Below are positions 13,614-20,800 of a DNA stretch of 34,553 nucleotides, piece by piece. Numbering within the stretch: the first letter of the stretch is position 1; the number at the start of each line of letters is the position of its first letter. Both the position numbers and the translations under genes were made by a program. Below the pieces are notes generated by a model. The model was not told the origin of the DNA, did no database searches, and saw only the letters and a program-made list of their open reading frames with translations. Origin of the DNA: an uncultured Eubacteriales bacterium (GTDB taxonomy: Bacteria > Bacillota > Clostridia > Lachnospirales > Lachnospiraceae); assembly GCA_900548855.1 (NCBI GenBank), contig URMF01000037.1:1-34553 (forward strand), read 5' to 3'.

Positions 13614-14614
13614 TGGCAAAGAATGTGACCAGCGCAGATATATTTGGAGGTATGTTCCAAAATCTTCCGGATTATGCGACAAAAAGAGAAGAAATATCAG
13701 AAAACAAAGAAAAAAAAGATTCTTATGCGCGAGAGGAAAAAAAATCCGACGTGGTAATGATCAGACGGGAACAACTGATAACATTTCATGATCATCCGTA
13801 TCGTGTGAATGAAGATCAGGCAATGGAAGATCTTGCGGAAAGTGTAAAGACATATGGTATCAGAGAACCGCTCCTGGTACGTCCTGTTTCCAATCAGAAA
13901 GATGAGTATGAAATTATTTCCGGACACAGAAGAAATCATGCTGCAGGAATGGCAGGTCTGAAAGAAGTCCCTGTTCATATTGAAGAATTAGATGATGATA
14001 CAGCAGCAATTTTGATGGTTGATTCGAATAATAAAAGAGAAACGCTGCTGCCAAGTGAAAAGGCCTGGGCTTACCGGATAAAAGCGGAAGCAATGCGTCA
14101 TCAGGGAAAACGGAATGATCTTATGACAGAAGCAGATATGGAGCTGGAAAAAGACACTGGCGGCATGAAAAAGGTTGGAGAAAAGAATGGTGACAGTGAG
14201 AGAACGGTGCGAAGATATATCCGGCTTACATATCTGCTGAAAGATCTACTAAATCTGGTAGATGAGGGAAAATTATCGGGCGGTTTGGGTTATACGTTAT
14301 CTTTTTTTGATTGCGAGGAACAGCAGGGTATTTGGGAATATTATCAGGAGAGTCACAGACTTCCAAACAGTAAACAATTAGAGGAAATGATGCAGTGCCA
14401 TAAAAATGGTTCACTGGATCGTTTAGAGATAAATAAGATCATGAATATGAAGCCGAAGAAAGAAAAGATGGTGAAAAAGGAAATTACAATTAAAAAAGAA
14501 AAGATTAAAAGTTTTTTCCCGAAAGATGCAACCGATGAATATGTAGAAAATGTGATTATGGAGCTGCTGGCAGGATGGGCCGAAAAGCAGGAGAAAGATA
14601 CGAGGAGTGAATAA
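13613..14614 (+). CDS. parB: ParB-family partition protein
   Basis: 333 aa. The CTPase/nuclease-like core lies at about 50-150: HPYRVNEDQAMEDLAESVK, then YGIREPLLVRP and the arginine patch ISGHRRNHAA near 103-111. A helix-turn-helix-like region follows (DSERTVRRYIRLTYLLKDLL, LSGGLGYTLSFF). The C-terminus is basic (KKEKMVKKEITIKKEK) and resembles the C-terminal part of ICE ParB-like proteins. A centromere-like parS site was not identified. It overlaps parA by 1 nt, so the two are coupled. Confidence 0.92.
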   Translation: MAKNVTSADIFGGMFQNLPDYATKREEISENKEKKDSYAREEKKSDVVMIRREQLITFHDHPYRVNEDQAMEDLAESVKTYGIREPLLVRPVSNQKDEYEIISGHRRNHAAGMAGLKEVPVHIEELDDDTAAILMVDSNNKRETLLPSEKAWAYRIKAEAMRHQGKRNDLMTEADMELEKDTGGMKKVGEKNGDSERTVRRYIRLTYLLKDLLNLVDEGKLSGGLGYTLSFFDCEEQQGIWEYYQESHRLPNSKQLEEMMQCHKNGSLDRLEINKIMNMKPKKEKMVKKEITIKKEKIKSFFPKDATDEYVENVIMELLAGWAEKQEKDTRSE

Positions 14615-14620
14615 TATATT

Positions 14621-14938
14621 ATGAAAAGATTACCAGAAGCAGAAGAAATAATTATGTCAATAATTTGGAGAACAGAAACAGAACTGACTATGGCAGAGAT
14701 TAGAGAGCAGGCAGAGGCAAAGTATAAAAAAGTATGGAAACCTCAGACGGTTTCTACACTTTTGGCAAGACTCAGAAATAAGCAGTATATATATATGTAC
14801 CATAGAGGCAGACAGTGTTTTTATGGACCATTAATAAAGAAAGACGACTACAGCAGAAGCGTTTTTCAAACATTTATAGATTATCTTTATGATGGAAATG
14901 TACAGAAATTCAAAGAAGAGACTATGATAGGAAAATAA
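14621..14938 (+). CDS. BlaI/MecI/CopY-type repressor, second copy
   Basis: 105 aa with EAEEIIMSIIW, the recognition region WKPQTVSTLLARLRNK and a wing with RGRQCFYGPLI. It is clearly a paralogue of the protein at 3300-3626. It lies 6 bp after parB and 19 bp before the replication-like gene. Because it is in the partition/replication operon it could regulate that operon or copy number. No BlaR1-like sensor is present. A GAGGAG lies 14 nt upstream of ATG, somewhat far. Confidence 0.85.
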   Translation: MKRLPEAEEIIMSIIWRTETELTMAEIREQAEAKYKKVWKPQTVSTLLARLRNKQYIYMYHRGRQCFYGPLIKKDDYSRSVFQTFIDYLYDGNVQKFKEETMIGK

Positions 14939-14957
14939 TGGAAAAGGAGCAGCGTAA

Positions 14958-15914
14958 GTGCAGAAGTTAAGGAACAGTAATATTGCTAAGATGATTGCTG
15001 CTAAAATTACAAATAAAGAGATAGATTTTCTGATCTATATTTCCAGATTTCAGGACGACAATGGTAAAGTATATGGAATCCATTATAAAGAATTATGTGA
15101 AACGATGTATATGAGTTATCAGGAATTTTATAATGTAAAGCTGTCCCTGGAAGAGAAGGGATTTATAAAATGTGAAAAATCGCACCGGATTGATCATGAT
15201 ATAACGATTCTTGATAATTCAGATAGTGACTGCCGGCAGAATGGATATGTTAATACGAATCATAATATTTTCTTTCTGGAGAAATTTTTCCAGTGTAAGG
15301 CAGGAACAAAACTGCTGGCGTTAGAACTCATGAAGATCACATATTCCGGAAAAGGATATTTTGAAATAGGTGTGAAGAAATTTTATGAAAAATATATGGC
15401 ATTATTTCAGGTTAGTCAGCGTGTGATCAGATCTTATCTGAAGGAATTACGGGAATTTTTTTCTATTGGGATAAAAAATAAAAAATATTACATAGAGCCA
15501 CGAAAAATCATTTACAGAAAGACTGGGGAAAAGAGTGAGGCGGAACGGTTACGGGAACATTTGCTGGAAGCGGTGCTTCGGCGTAACCGTATTCATGAGA
15601 CGGATGCCAGGAAAAAGCGAGACGTAAAAGAATTATTTCAGCAATATGGCGCAAAGGCCATAGAAGAGGGGAAAAATCTGTTTGCGCTTATGAATCGTGC
15701 TGTGGAAAGAAGCATAGATACACTGAATGCAGGGAAAAAGACTCAGGAAAAGAGATATTTAAGTGTTGCATTAATCCATAAATTGCTGAAAGAAGAATGG
15801 AGCGTTCCTGGTCAGAACGTGCCATTATTTCAGACAAACGGAGATTTGAAACGACAATATAATTACGATGGGCTGGAAAAGGTTTTGTTAGGAACCATGC
15901 CGGCAATAGGATAA
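14958..15914 (+). CDS. Winged-helix, replication-initiator-like protein
   Basis: 318 aa. It starts at GTG 14958, fixed by AAAGGAG 8 nt upstream. Residues about 15-75 look like a winged helix (ITNKEIDFLIYISRFQDDNG; KELCETMYMSYQEFYNVK; LEEKGFIKCEKS), and a second helix-turn-helix-like part lies at about 135-175 (FYEKYMALFQVSQRVIRSYL). Two such domains resemble the Rep/RepA-type initiators of plasmids and ICEs. The AT-rich region just downstream holds iteron-like repeats and a DnaA box, supporting an initiator role. Catalytic motifs of rolling-circle Rep proteins are absent. The initiator call is inference. Confidence 0.65.
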   Translation: MQKLRNSNIAKMIAAKITNKEIDFLIYISRFQDDNGKVYGIHYKELCETMYMSYQEFYNVKLSLEEKGFIKCEKSHRIDHDITILDNSDSDCRQNGYVNTNHNIFFLEKFFQCKAGTKLLALELMKITYSGKGYFEIGVKKFYEKYMALFQVSQRVIRSYLKELREFFSIGIKNKKYYIEPRKIIYRKTGEKSEAERLREHLLEAVLRRNRIHETDARKKRDVKELFQQYGAKAIEEGKNLFALMNRAVERSIDTLNAGKKTQEKRYLSVALIHKLLKEEWSVPGQNVPLFQTNGDLKRQYNYDGLEKVLLGTMPAIG

Positions 15915-16009
15915 CGGACAGGCTGTCTGCAGTATGCGGATGGTCTTCTCATAGTACAAAAATAAATATCAAATGAATTTTTTATTTGACAGATATCTGA
16001 TAACGGATC

Positions 16010-16041
16010 AAAAAAGTATCCTGAAACCAGGTATTTTTTTA
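16010..16041 (+). terminator. Terminator after the partition/replication operon
   Basis: An A-run and GTAT-CCTG pair with CAGG-TATTTTTTT across a 3- to 4-nt loop, with one bulged T. It lies about 100 bp after the replication-like gene. Confidence 0.6.
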
Positions 16042-16190
16042 TGCAGCAAAATAAACATTCAAATTTTATGTATATTTTTTGGAAAACATTCTATTTTTAT
16101 GCAGCATATGAAAAAAACGTTCTAAAATCAAGGAAAAATCAATTAGAAACAGTTCAATTTCAGTGCATGTGGATAAGTCATGAAACTGTC
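16024..16190. other. Candidate replication origin (iterons and DnaA box)
   Basis: AAACATTC occurs at 16053 and 16084, AAACGTTC at 16115 and AAACAGTTC at 16147: start-to-start distances 31, 31 and 32 bp, about three helical turns. The first two extend to 18 bp with two mismatches (ending TTTTATG). TTTTTATGCAGCA also occurs twice (16036, 16094). A perfect DnaA box TGTGGATAA (TTATCCACA on the other strand) is at 16168-16176. The 450-bp gap is very AT-rich and has no convincing gene. Confidence 0.55.
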
Positions 16191-16364
16191 GGAAATACAA
16201 CAAAAACAAGAAAAAAGAACCTGAGTATATTTATTCTGTTATATATATTCTGTTTATTTATATATAATATTTTTTCTTATAGGAAAAATTTGAATTAAAA
16301 CTTTTCCTGCAGGCAGATGAAAAGTACATCTGGATGAAATATGATAAAGCAAAGGAGGATCAAC

Positions 16365-16520
16365 ATGGAAAGAATAAATGTAAATAAGGAAGAAAAGAAA
16401 CAAATGGAGCTGTCAGTCCAGGAATTAAGAGACTATATAAAAAAGAAAAATGGTGATTTCTGGCTTCAGATTGATTTTGGAAAGGAGGGAGTGCAGGATG
16501 GAAGCAGAAAAGACATATAA
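16365..16520 (+). CDS. Small protein upstream of radC (51 aa)
   Basis: 51 aa, MERINVNKEEKKQMELSVQE then LRDYIKKKNGDFWLQIDFG. AAAGGAGG lies before ATG 16365. The 3' end overlaps the radC start by 23 nt, so translation is coupled. No family is recognised. It begins the transcript that follows the candidate origin. Confidence 0.65.
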   Translation: MERINVNKEEKKQMELSVQELRDYIKKKNGDFWLQIDFGKEGVQDGSRKDI

Positions 16521-17076
16521 TCTGGATATGGTATCGGTAAGGCTTGTGCATGATCCGCCATTACTATCAGATCATAAAATAAAGACAGCAGAAGATGCGG
16601 TGCAGGTAATTGGAGAACTTCTTGGGGAGATGGATCGGGAAGTGATCTGTATTATTAATCTGAAGAGCGATGGAACTCCGATCAATGGACATATAGCCAG
16701 TGTTGGTGCAATCAGTCAGGCTGTCACAACACCAAGGGAGATGCTGAAAGCAGCAATTCTTTCCAATGCAGCAAGTATGATCATGTTACATTGTCACCCG
16801 TCAGGCAGTGTTATACCTTCTATGGATGATGTTCAAATGACGGCCAGAATGATAGAGATTGGGAATCTGGTCGGGATACCGGTAGTAGATCATATCATTG
16901 TTGGAGGAGATACAAAAGAGTATTTTAGCTTGCGTAGCAAAGGGATGCTGTCGTTTCCGGACAAAAGTTATCCAACGGATTATCGTTTGCTTGAATTTGA
17001 AGGTTCGGACGAAAAAGTGAATATGGTAAGTGAGAGAGAAAATACTGCAGTCAGAAGACGCAAAGGATTCCGGTAA
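16498..17076 (+). CDS. radC: RadC-like JAMM-domain protein
   Basis: 192 aa; only the C-terminal JAMM/RadC domain is present, without the N-terminal helix-hairpin-helix part of chromosomal RadC (about 225 aa). The metalloprotease-like motif H98-x-H100-x7-S108-x2-D111 (HCHPSGSVIPSMDD) is intact. Short RadC proteins are common on conjugative and phage elements; the function is not settled despite the DNA-repair name. ATG 16498 is chosen because AAAGGAGG lies just before it; a longer frame has no RBS. The next gene has its own promoter. Confidence 0.9.
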   Translation: MEAEKTYNLDMVSVRLVHDPPLLSDHKIKTAEDAVQVIGELLGEMDREVICIINLKSDGTPINGHIASVGAISQAVTTPREMLKAAILSNAASMIMLHCHPSGSVIPSMDDVQMTARMIEIGNLVGIPVVDHIIVGGDTKEYFSLRSKGMLSFPDKSYPTDYRLLEFEGSDEKVNMVSERENTAVRRRKGFR

Positions 17077-17107
17077 TTAATATCATCTTTTTTTTTCAGG
17101 GATAATT

Positions 17108-17116
17108 TGTTATAAT
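17108..17116 (+). promoter_or_regulatory. Extended -10 promoter for the Rpn-like gene
   Basis: TTGTTATAAT has the TG-N-TATAAT form (TATAAT at 17111-17116); no good -35. It lies about 25 nt before the start codon. Confidence 0.5.
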
Positions 17117-17139
17117 ACATATATGAAGGAGAACATTTG

Positions 17140-18144
17140 ATGGAAAATAATACTATATTTGATGACGTATTTCGGACCATGTTGGAAAAAATGCCAAGAC
17201 TTGTTATTCCGGTTATTAATGAGGTTTTTCATACTTCATATTCTGAAGATGAGAAAATTAACCAGTATCGCAATGAACATCACACAAAATCTGGAGAGAT
17301 TATTACGGATTCATATCTTGGCATCGGTGATAAATTATATCATCTGGAGTGTGAGAGCAGTTCCAGGGGTAACATGGGGATACGGATGATTGAATATGAT
17401 TTTGCGGCGGCATTAGAAGGTGCTGCCTTAGCAGAAGATATGTTTGAGATAAATTTTCCACATTCCTGTGTCTTGTATCTGAGACATAACCAGAATACGC
17501 CGGATTATTTAAAAGTCAAAATAAATATGCCAGATGGACAGCATGTGATATATTCTATCCCAACTGTGAAACTGCAGGAATATACGAAAGATGATATTTT
17601 TAAAAAGAGGCTTCTCTTTTTTCTGCCGTTTTATATCATGCGTTATGAGAAAGAAGTTGCTGCAATCGGAGCAGATCCGGAAAAGACAGACAGTCTGGTG
17701 CAGGAATTTGAGTCAATTGCCAGAGAGTTAAAAAGAGAACTTTCTTCGGATGAGGAGATGGACTTATATACACGCCTGGAAGAACTTATGGAACGGGTTG
17801 CAGATTATATTTTAGATTCGGAGGAAAATCTTAAGGAAAGGATTGGTGATATTATGGGTGGAAAGGTTTTAGAACTTGAAACAGATAAAATTTTAGAACT
17901 TGGTCGAAAGCAGGGAATCGAGCAGGGAATCGAACAGGGACTTGAACGGGGACTTGAGCAGGGGATCGAACAGGAAAAGTATAAGACAATAAAAAATATT
18001 TTGATGAATAGTGATTTTAGTACAAGAGAGATTGCCATGTTTACCGGATATCCGGAGGAAGATATTTTATCAGTGCACAAACAGATGCAGGAGAATATGG
18101 AAGAAGATTGCCCAATACGAAAAACTTCACCGCAAAGAAGATAA
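17140..18144 (+). CDS. Rpn-like PD-(D/E)XK nuclease family protein
   Basis: 334 aa. The N-terminal part resembles the Rpn/transposase-like PD-(D/E)XK family found in many copies in Firmicutes: D57 (TDSYLGIGDKLYHLECES) and E70-x-E72 form the likely catalytic core, with Glu where many members have Lys or Gln. After a helical middle region the C-terminus has short repeats GIEQGIEQGLERGLEQGIEQ, typical of the family. Members are DNA endonucleases linked to recombination and phage defence. ATG 17140 follows AAGGAG. Promoter and terminator of its own make it an autonomous cargo gene between radC and oriT. Confidence 0.82.
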   Translation: MENNTIFDDVFRTMLEKMPRLVIPVINEVFHTSYSEDEKINQYRNEHHTKSGEIITDSYLGIGDKLYHLECESSSRGNMGIRMIEYDFAAALEGAALAEDMFEINFPHSCVLYLRHNQNTPDYLKVKINMPDGQHVIYSIPTVKLQEYTKDDIFKKRLLFFLPFYIMRYEKEVAAIGADPEKTDSLVQEFESIARELKRELSSDEEMDLYTRLEELMERVADYILDSEENLKERIGDIMGGKVLELETDKILELGRKQGIEQGIEQGLERGLEQGIEQEKYKTIKNILMNSDFSTREIAMFTGYPEEDILSVHKQMQENMEEDCPIRKTSPQRR

Positions 18145-18152
18145 TGAAATAT

Positions 18153-18194
18153 AAAAAAAGAAGGTGTCAGGAATAAGGCATCTTCTTTTTTTTT
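18153..18194 (+). terminator. Terminator after the Rpn-like gene
   Basis: An A-run with GAAGGTG pairs with CATCTTC followed by a long T-run, with one G-T wobble. It begins 9 bp after the stop codon. Confidence 0.8.
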
Positions 18195-18265
18195 GCCAAA
18201 GCAAACTACACTTGAAAATAATGGAGGGTAGAAGTCTTTGAGGTCACAGATTGGACAAGGCAAAA

Positions 18266-18431
18266 ACTTCCGGTCATGTTGTCCGGAAGTCGGGAAAAAA
18301 TCATCATTTTCTTTTATTTGTTCGGGTGTTTATAAAACCATTGATTTTTAATCAATGGCAAGATACGCATTTGTACCACAGTACAAATGCTGCGTGCACA
18401 ATGCGCACGTCTTGTTAGGGGACACCCCTAA
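18266..18431. other. oriT: oriT-like region with three inverted repeats
   Basis: The noncoding gap before mobC holds three perfect inverted repeats: ACTTCCGG-N9-CCGGAAGT (18266-18290), GCATTTGTAC-CACA-GTACAAATGC (18367-18390) and TTAGGGG-ACA-CCCCTAA (18415-18431). GTGC...GCAC (18394-18408) and CGTCTTG|TTAGGGG lie between; TCTTG/T resembles the nic core of MOB_P systems (TCCTG/Y), so nicking near 18414 is possible. Position upstream of mobC and relaxase is as in Tn1549-type elements. The core of the first repeat recurs in downstream genes. Confidence 0.65.
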
Positions 18432-18466
18432 TACCCTTTTGAGAGATCTTGATTCGAAAAATATCA

Positions 18467-18544
18467 AACTTTTCCTAAAAGAAAAGAAAAAGGCAAAATC
18501 GTTTCTTTTAGTACGTCGAAATGAGAAAAAAAATTGTTCATAAT
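18467..18544 (+). promoter_or_regulatory. Hairpin and promoter module before mobC
   Basis: AACTTTTCCTAAAAGAAAA (18467-18485) is identical to 34386-34404. CTAAAAGAAA (18475-18484) pairs perfectly with TTTCTTTTAG (18502-18511). TCGAAA (18516-18521), 17 bp and CATAAT (18539-18544) look like a weak promoter in the same relative place as at 34434-34462. Confidence 0.5.
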
Positions 18545-18575
18545 AGAAGAACAATGGGAGGTGGGAAAATGCCGG

Positions 18576-18950
18576 ATGGAAAATAAAACATTGAGCTGCG
18601 AAGGCAGAAAGATCCATAAGAATTTTCGTATACGGGAAGATCAGGTGTTACATATGGAGGGGCAGTGCAAAATATATGGAATTAATTCATCAGAATATAT
18701 AAGACGCCTGATTGATACTGATATGGGAAAAGCTACGCCTGACCAGACAAAGGAAGCATTTCTTGTTCATAAGCAAATGGTTTATGAAATTAATCGGATT
18801 GGCAACAACATCAATCAGATTGTAAAAAATGTAAATATGCATTATTACACGGACTATGAAAAGAAGAAATTATTCGCTTTGATGAACAAAATAATTGAAT
18901 TGTACGAGAGGAGAGAAAAAGATGGAGCCACAGATGGAAGCAATGCTTGA
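18576..18950 (+). CDS. mobC: MobC-family relaxosome accessory protein
   Basis: 124 aa. An N-terminal ribbon-helix-helix-like part (HKNFRIREDQVLHMEGQCK; NSSEYIRRLIDTDMG) is followed by the MobC signature EINRIGNNINQIVKNVN. MobC binds oriT and helps the relaxase open the DNA. ATG 18576 is the first ATG after GGGAGGTGG; the spacing (about 12 nt) is long and an in-frame GTG at 18561 or an upstream ATG are alternatives. It overlaps the next small gene by 29 nt. It directly follows the oriT-like region. Confidence 0.88.
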   Translation: MENKTLSCEGRKIHKNFRIREDQVLHMEGQCKIYGINSSEYIRRLIDTDMGKATPDQTKEAFLVHKQMVYEINRIGNNINQIVKNVNMHYYTDYEKKKLFALMNKIIELYERREKDGATDGSNA

Positions 18951-19161
18951 AAGATTAAAATCTGTTGAGAACGTGGAACAGATGATAAATTTGGAAGATG
19001 AGATAGCGAAAGCATTGGGACATGGATTTTTAAAAGGGGATTTTAAATATGAGTATCTGATGCACATGAAAGAGAGTGTGGAACAGATCGAAACAGAGAG
19101 ACGAGAGGTTTTAGAAATCGGAACGGCAGAAAAAGAAAAACGACCGTCCAGATTTAGGTAG
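18922..19161 (+). CDS. Small helical protein between mobC and relaxase (79 aa)
   Basis: 79 aa: MEPQMEAMLERLKSVENVEQ, then LEDEIAKALGHGFLKGDFKYE and a charged C-terminus. It is probably all-helical. ATG 18922 is preceded by AGGAGAG. It overlaps mobC and ends one base before the relaxase ATG, so it likely acts with the relaxosome. No family is recognised. Confidence 0.7.
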   Translation: MEPQMEAMLERLKSVENVEQMINLEDEIAKALGHGFLKGDFKYEYLMHMKESVEQIETERREVLEIGTAEKEKRPSRFR

Positions 19162-19162
19162 A

Positions 19163-20797
19163 ATGGCAGTCCTTCATTTCATTGATCCACCGATACATCC
19201 TGGAAGTGGCAGCAGAGGAACTTATTCACATTTAAAATCTGCAATCAATTATATTTTAAAACCGGAGAAGACATTAGGCGGGTTGTATACCGGAAGTTGT
19301 AACTGTAGATGTGAAACTGCGTTGAAGGAGATGATCGATACAAAAAAACAATATGGAAAGGAACCAGTTCCAGGGACAAGGGGATATGAAAATAATCGGC
19401 TGGCATATCATCTGATTATTTCCTGGAGTCCGAAAGAACATGTATCGCCGGAGTTGGCAATGGAGATTGCAGGCAGGTTTTGTGAGAAAGAATTATCTGA
19501 TTACGAAGTCGTTTATAGTGCACATACAGATACTGAACATATGCATGCACATATTATATTCAATAGCGTGAATTTTCGAACTGGTTGCAAGTATCGTTAT
19601 AACAAGAATGACTGGGAACGTAAATTGCAGCCGCTTGTTGATCAGTTGTGTAAAGAACAGGGACTGCATGAGTTAAAGGATGATACAGGAAAAACTTTTT
19701 CAGAATATGCAATGGAACGCAAAAGGACAAGACGTAATAAAAAACTTTCGGACAAAGTGACCGGAAGTAATAACTTTTCAAAAGATAAGAAGACTCATGG
19801 AAATCGCAAATATAGAAAAGAGGCATCAGAAGAATATTCTATGTCTGACTATCTGAGAGATGAGATAGACAGGCTGATTATGTCAAGCAGTAACTTTGAA
19901 GAATTTGAACAACTTATGAGAGATGACGGATATGAAATTAAGTATGGAAACAGCGAACGGTACGGAATGTATATGGCAGTACGCAATTCAGAAATGCAAC
20001 GTTTTCGAAGAACTCAGACGTTGGGAGGAGACTACACGCTTTCAATGATAAAGAAGCGGATTGAATTGTTCCATAGTGAACTTCCGCAATATGGAGAAGA
20101 AATACCAACAGAAAGATGGATATTAGTTTCAAAAAAATTATATTACTGCTCTGTTTCCTACGATACAAAAAATCCATATCTGAGAAGGCAATATGCGAGA
20201 TTATATCGTCTTGGAATTTTTCCGAATTATGGGAAAAGACCATTATATAGTGAAACCAAAGAAAGAATAAAGCAGCTGCGCAAGACGGAATATCAGATTG
20301 ATCTAATTATGAAGAATGACTGCACTACGGTAGAAGATCTGGAGGATGCTATCAATGAAAGTCTGGATAGTATAAAAAATTTGAAAGATCAAGAGAAAGA
20401 ACATAGGACAGAAGTACGATCCTATCAAAAAGAGTGGTCTAAGTATGAAAAACTGGAAGAATTGGAAGGGGCGTTCCTGCTATTTCAGGAAGGAAATGAG
20501 TCTTTTAAAAAAGAAGCACTAGAGTATCAGAAGTTAAAGGATGTGGTAAAACAGTTTCCACATACAAAGGATGAACTTAGAAAATTTCTGGATCATGAAA
20601 CTGCTTATGAAAAAAATTTGAAAGGAAATTTGTATGAAAAAAGGAAGCAGTTGGAGGCTATGCAGGAATTAAAAGAAGATTATCAGAGAGTTATGAAAGA
20701 ATATGCACCAGCAGATGATGAAATGTTGAATCAGATGAGGGAGCATGGAGCGGAAACAGTACCAGAGAATATAAAAGGAAGAAAGAAGGGACGTTAG
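19163..20797 (+). CDS. MOB_P-type relaxase (VirD2/MobA family)
   Basis: 544 aa. The relaxase domain covers about 1-200. The expected catalytic tyrosine is Y30 (SAINYILKPEK). The metal-binding region is HTDTEHMHAHIIFNSVN (H121, H126, H128, H130). HLIISWSPKEHVSPELAMEI is also typical. The C-terminal half is charged coiled coil (about 360-530). It would nick oriT, stay bound to the 5' end and lead the strand to the coupling protein. One copy of the oriT repeat core lies inside the gene (19749-19768, LSDKVTGS). ATG 19163 has only a weak RBS and may rely on coupling to the previous gene. Confidence 0.93.
   Translation: MAVLHFIDPPIHPGSGSRGTYSHLKSAINYILKPEKTLGGLYTGSCNCRCETALKEMIDTKKQYGKEPVPGTRGYENNRLAYHLIISWSPKEHVSPELAMEIAGRFCEKELSDYEVVYSAHTDTEHMHAHIIFNSVNFRTGCKYRYNKNDWERKLQPLVDQLCKEQGLHELKDDTGKTFSEYAMERKRTRRNKKLSDKVTGSNNFSKDKKTHGNRKYRKEASEEYSMSDYLRDEIDRLIMSSSNFEEFEQLMRDDGYEIKYGNSERYGMYMAVRNSEMQRFRRTQTLGGDYTLSMIKKRIELFHSELPQYGEEIPTERWILVSKKLYYCSVSYDTKNPYLRRQYARLYRLGIFPNYGKRPLYSETKERIKQLRKTEYQIDLIMKNDCTTVEDLEDAINESLDSIKNLKDQEKEHRTEVRSYQKEWSKYEKLEELEGAFLLFQEGNESFKKEALEYQKLKDVVKQFPHTKDELRKFLDHETAYEKNLKGNLYEKRKQLEAMQELKEDYQRVMKEYAPADDEMLNQMREHGAETVPENIKGRKKGR
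19749..19768 (+). repeat. oriT-repeat core inside the relaxase gene
   Basis: CGGACAAAGTGACCGGAAGT, two differences from the oriT core CGGACAACATGACCGGAAGT, encoding DKVTGS. Confidence 0.7.
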
Positions 20798-20800
20798 TTT

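Noticed and set aside
16041..16298. 85-codon ORF in the gap after the replication-like gene
   Set aside because: No ribosome binding site, low-complexity AT-driven composition, and it overlaps the terminator and iteron-like repeats.
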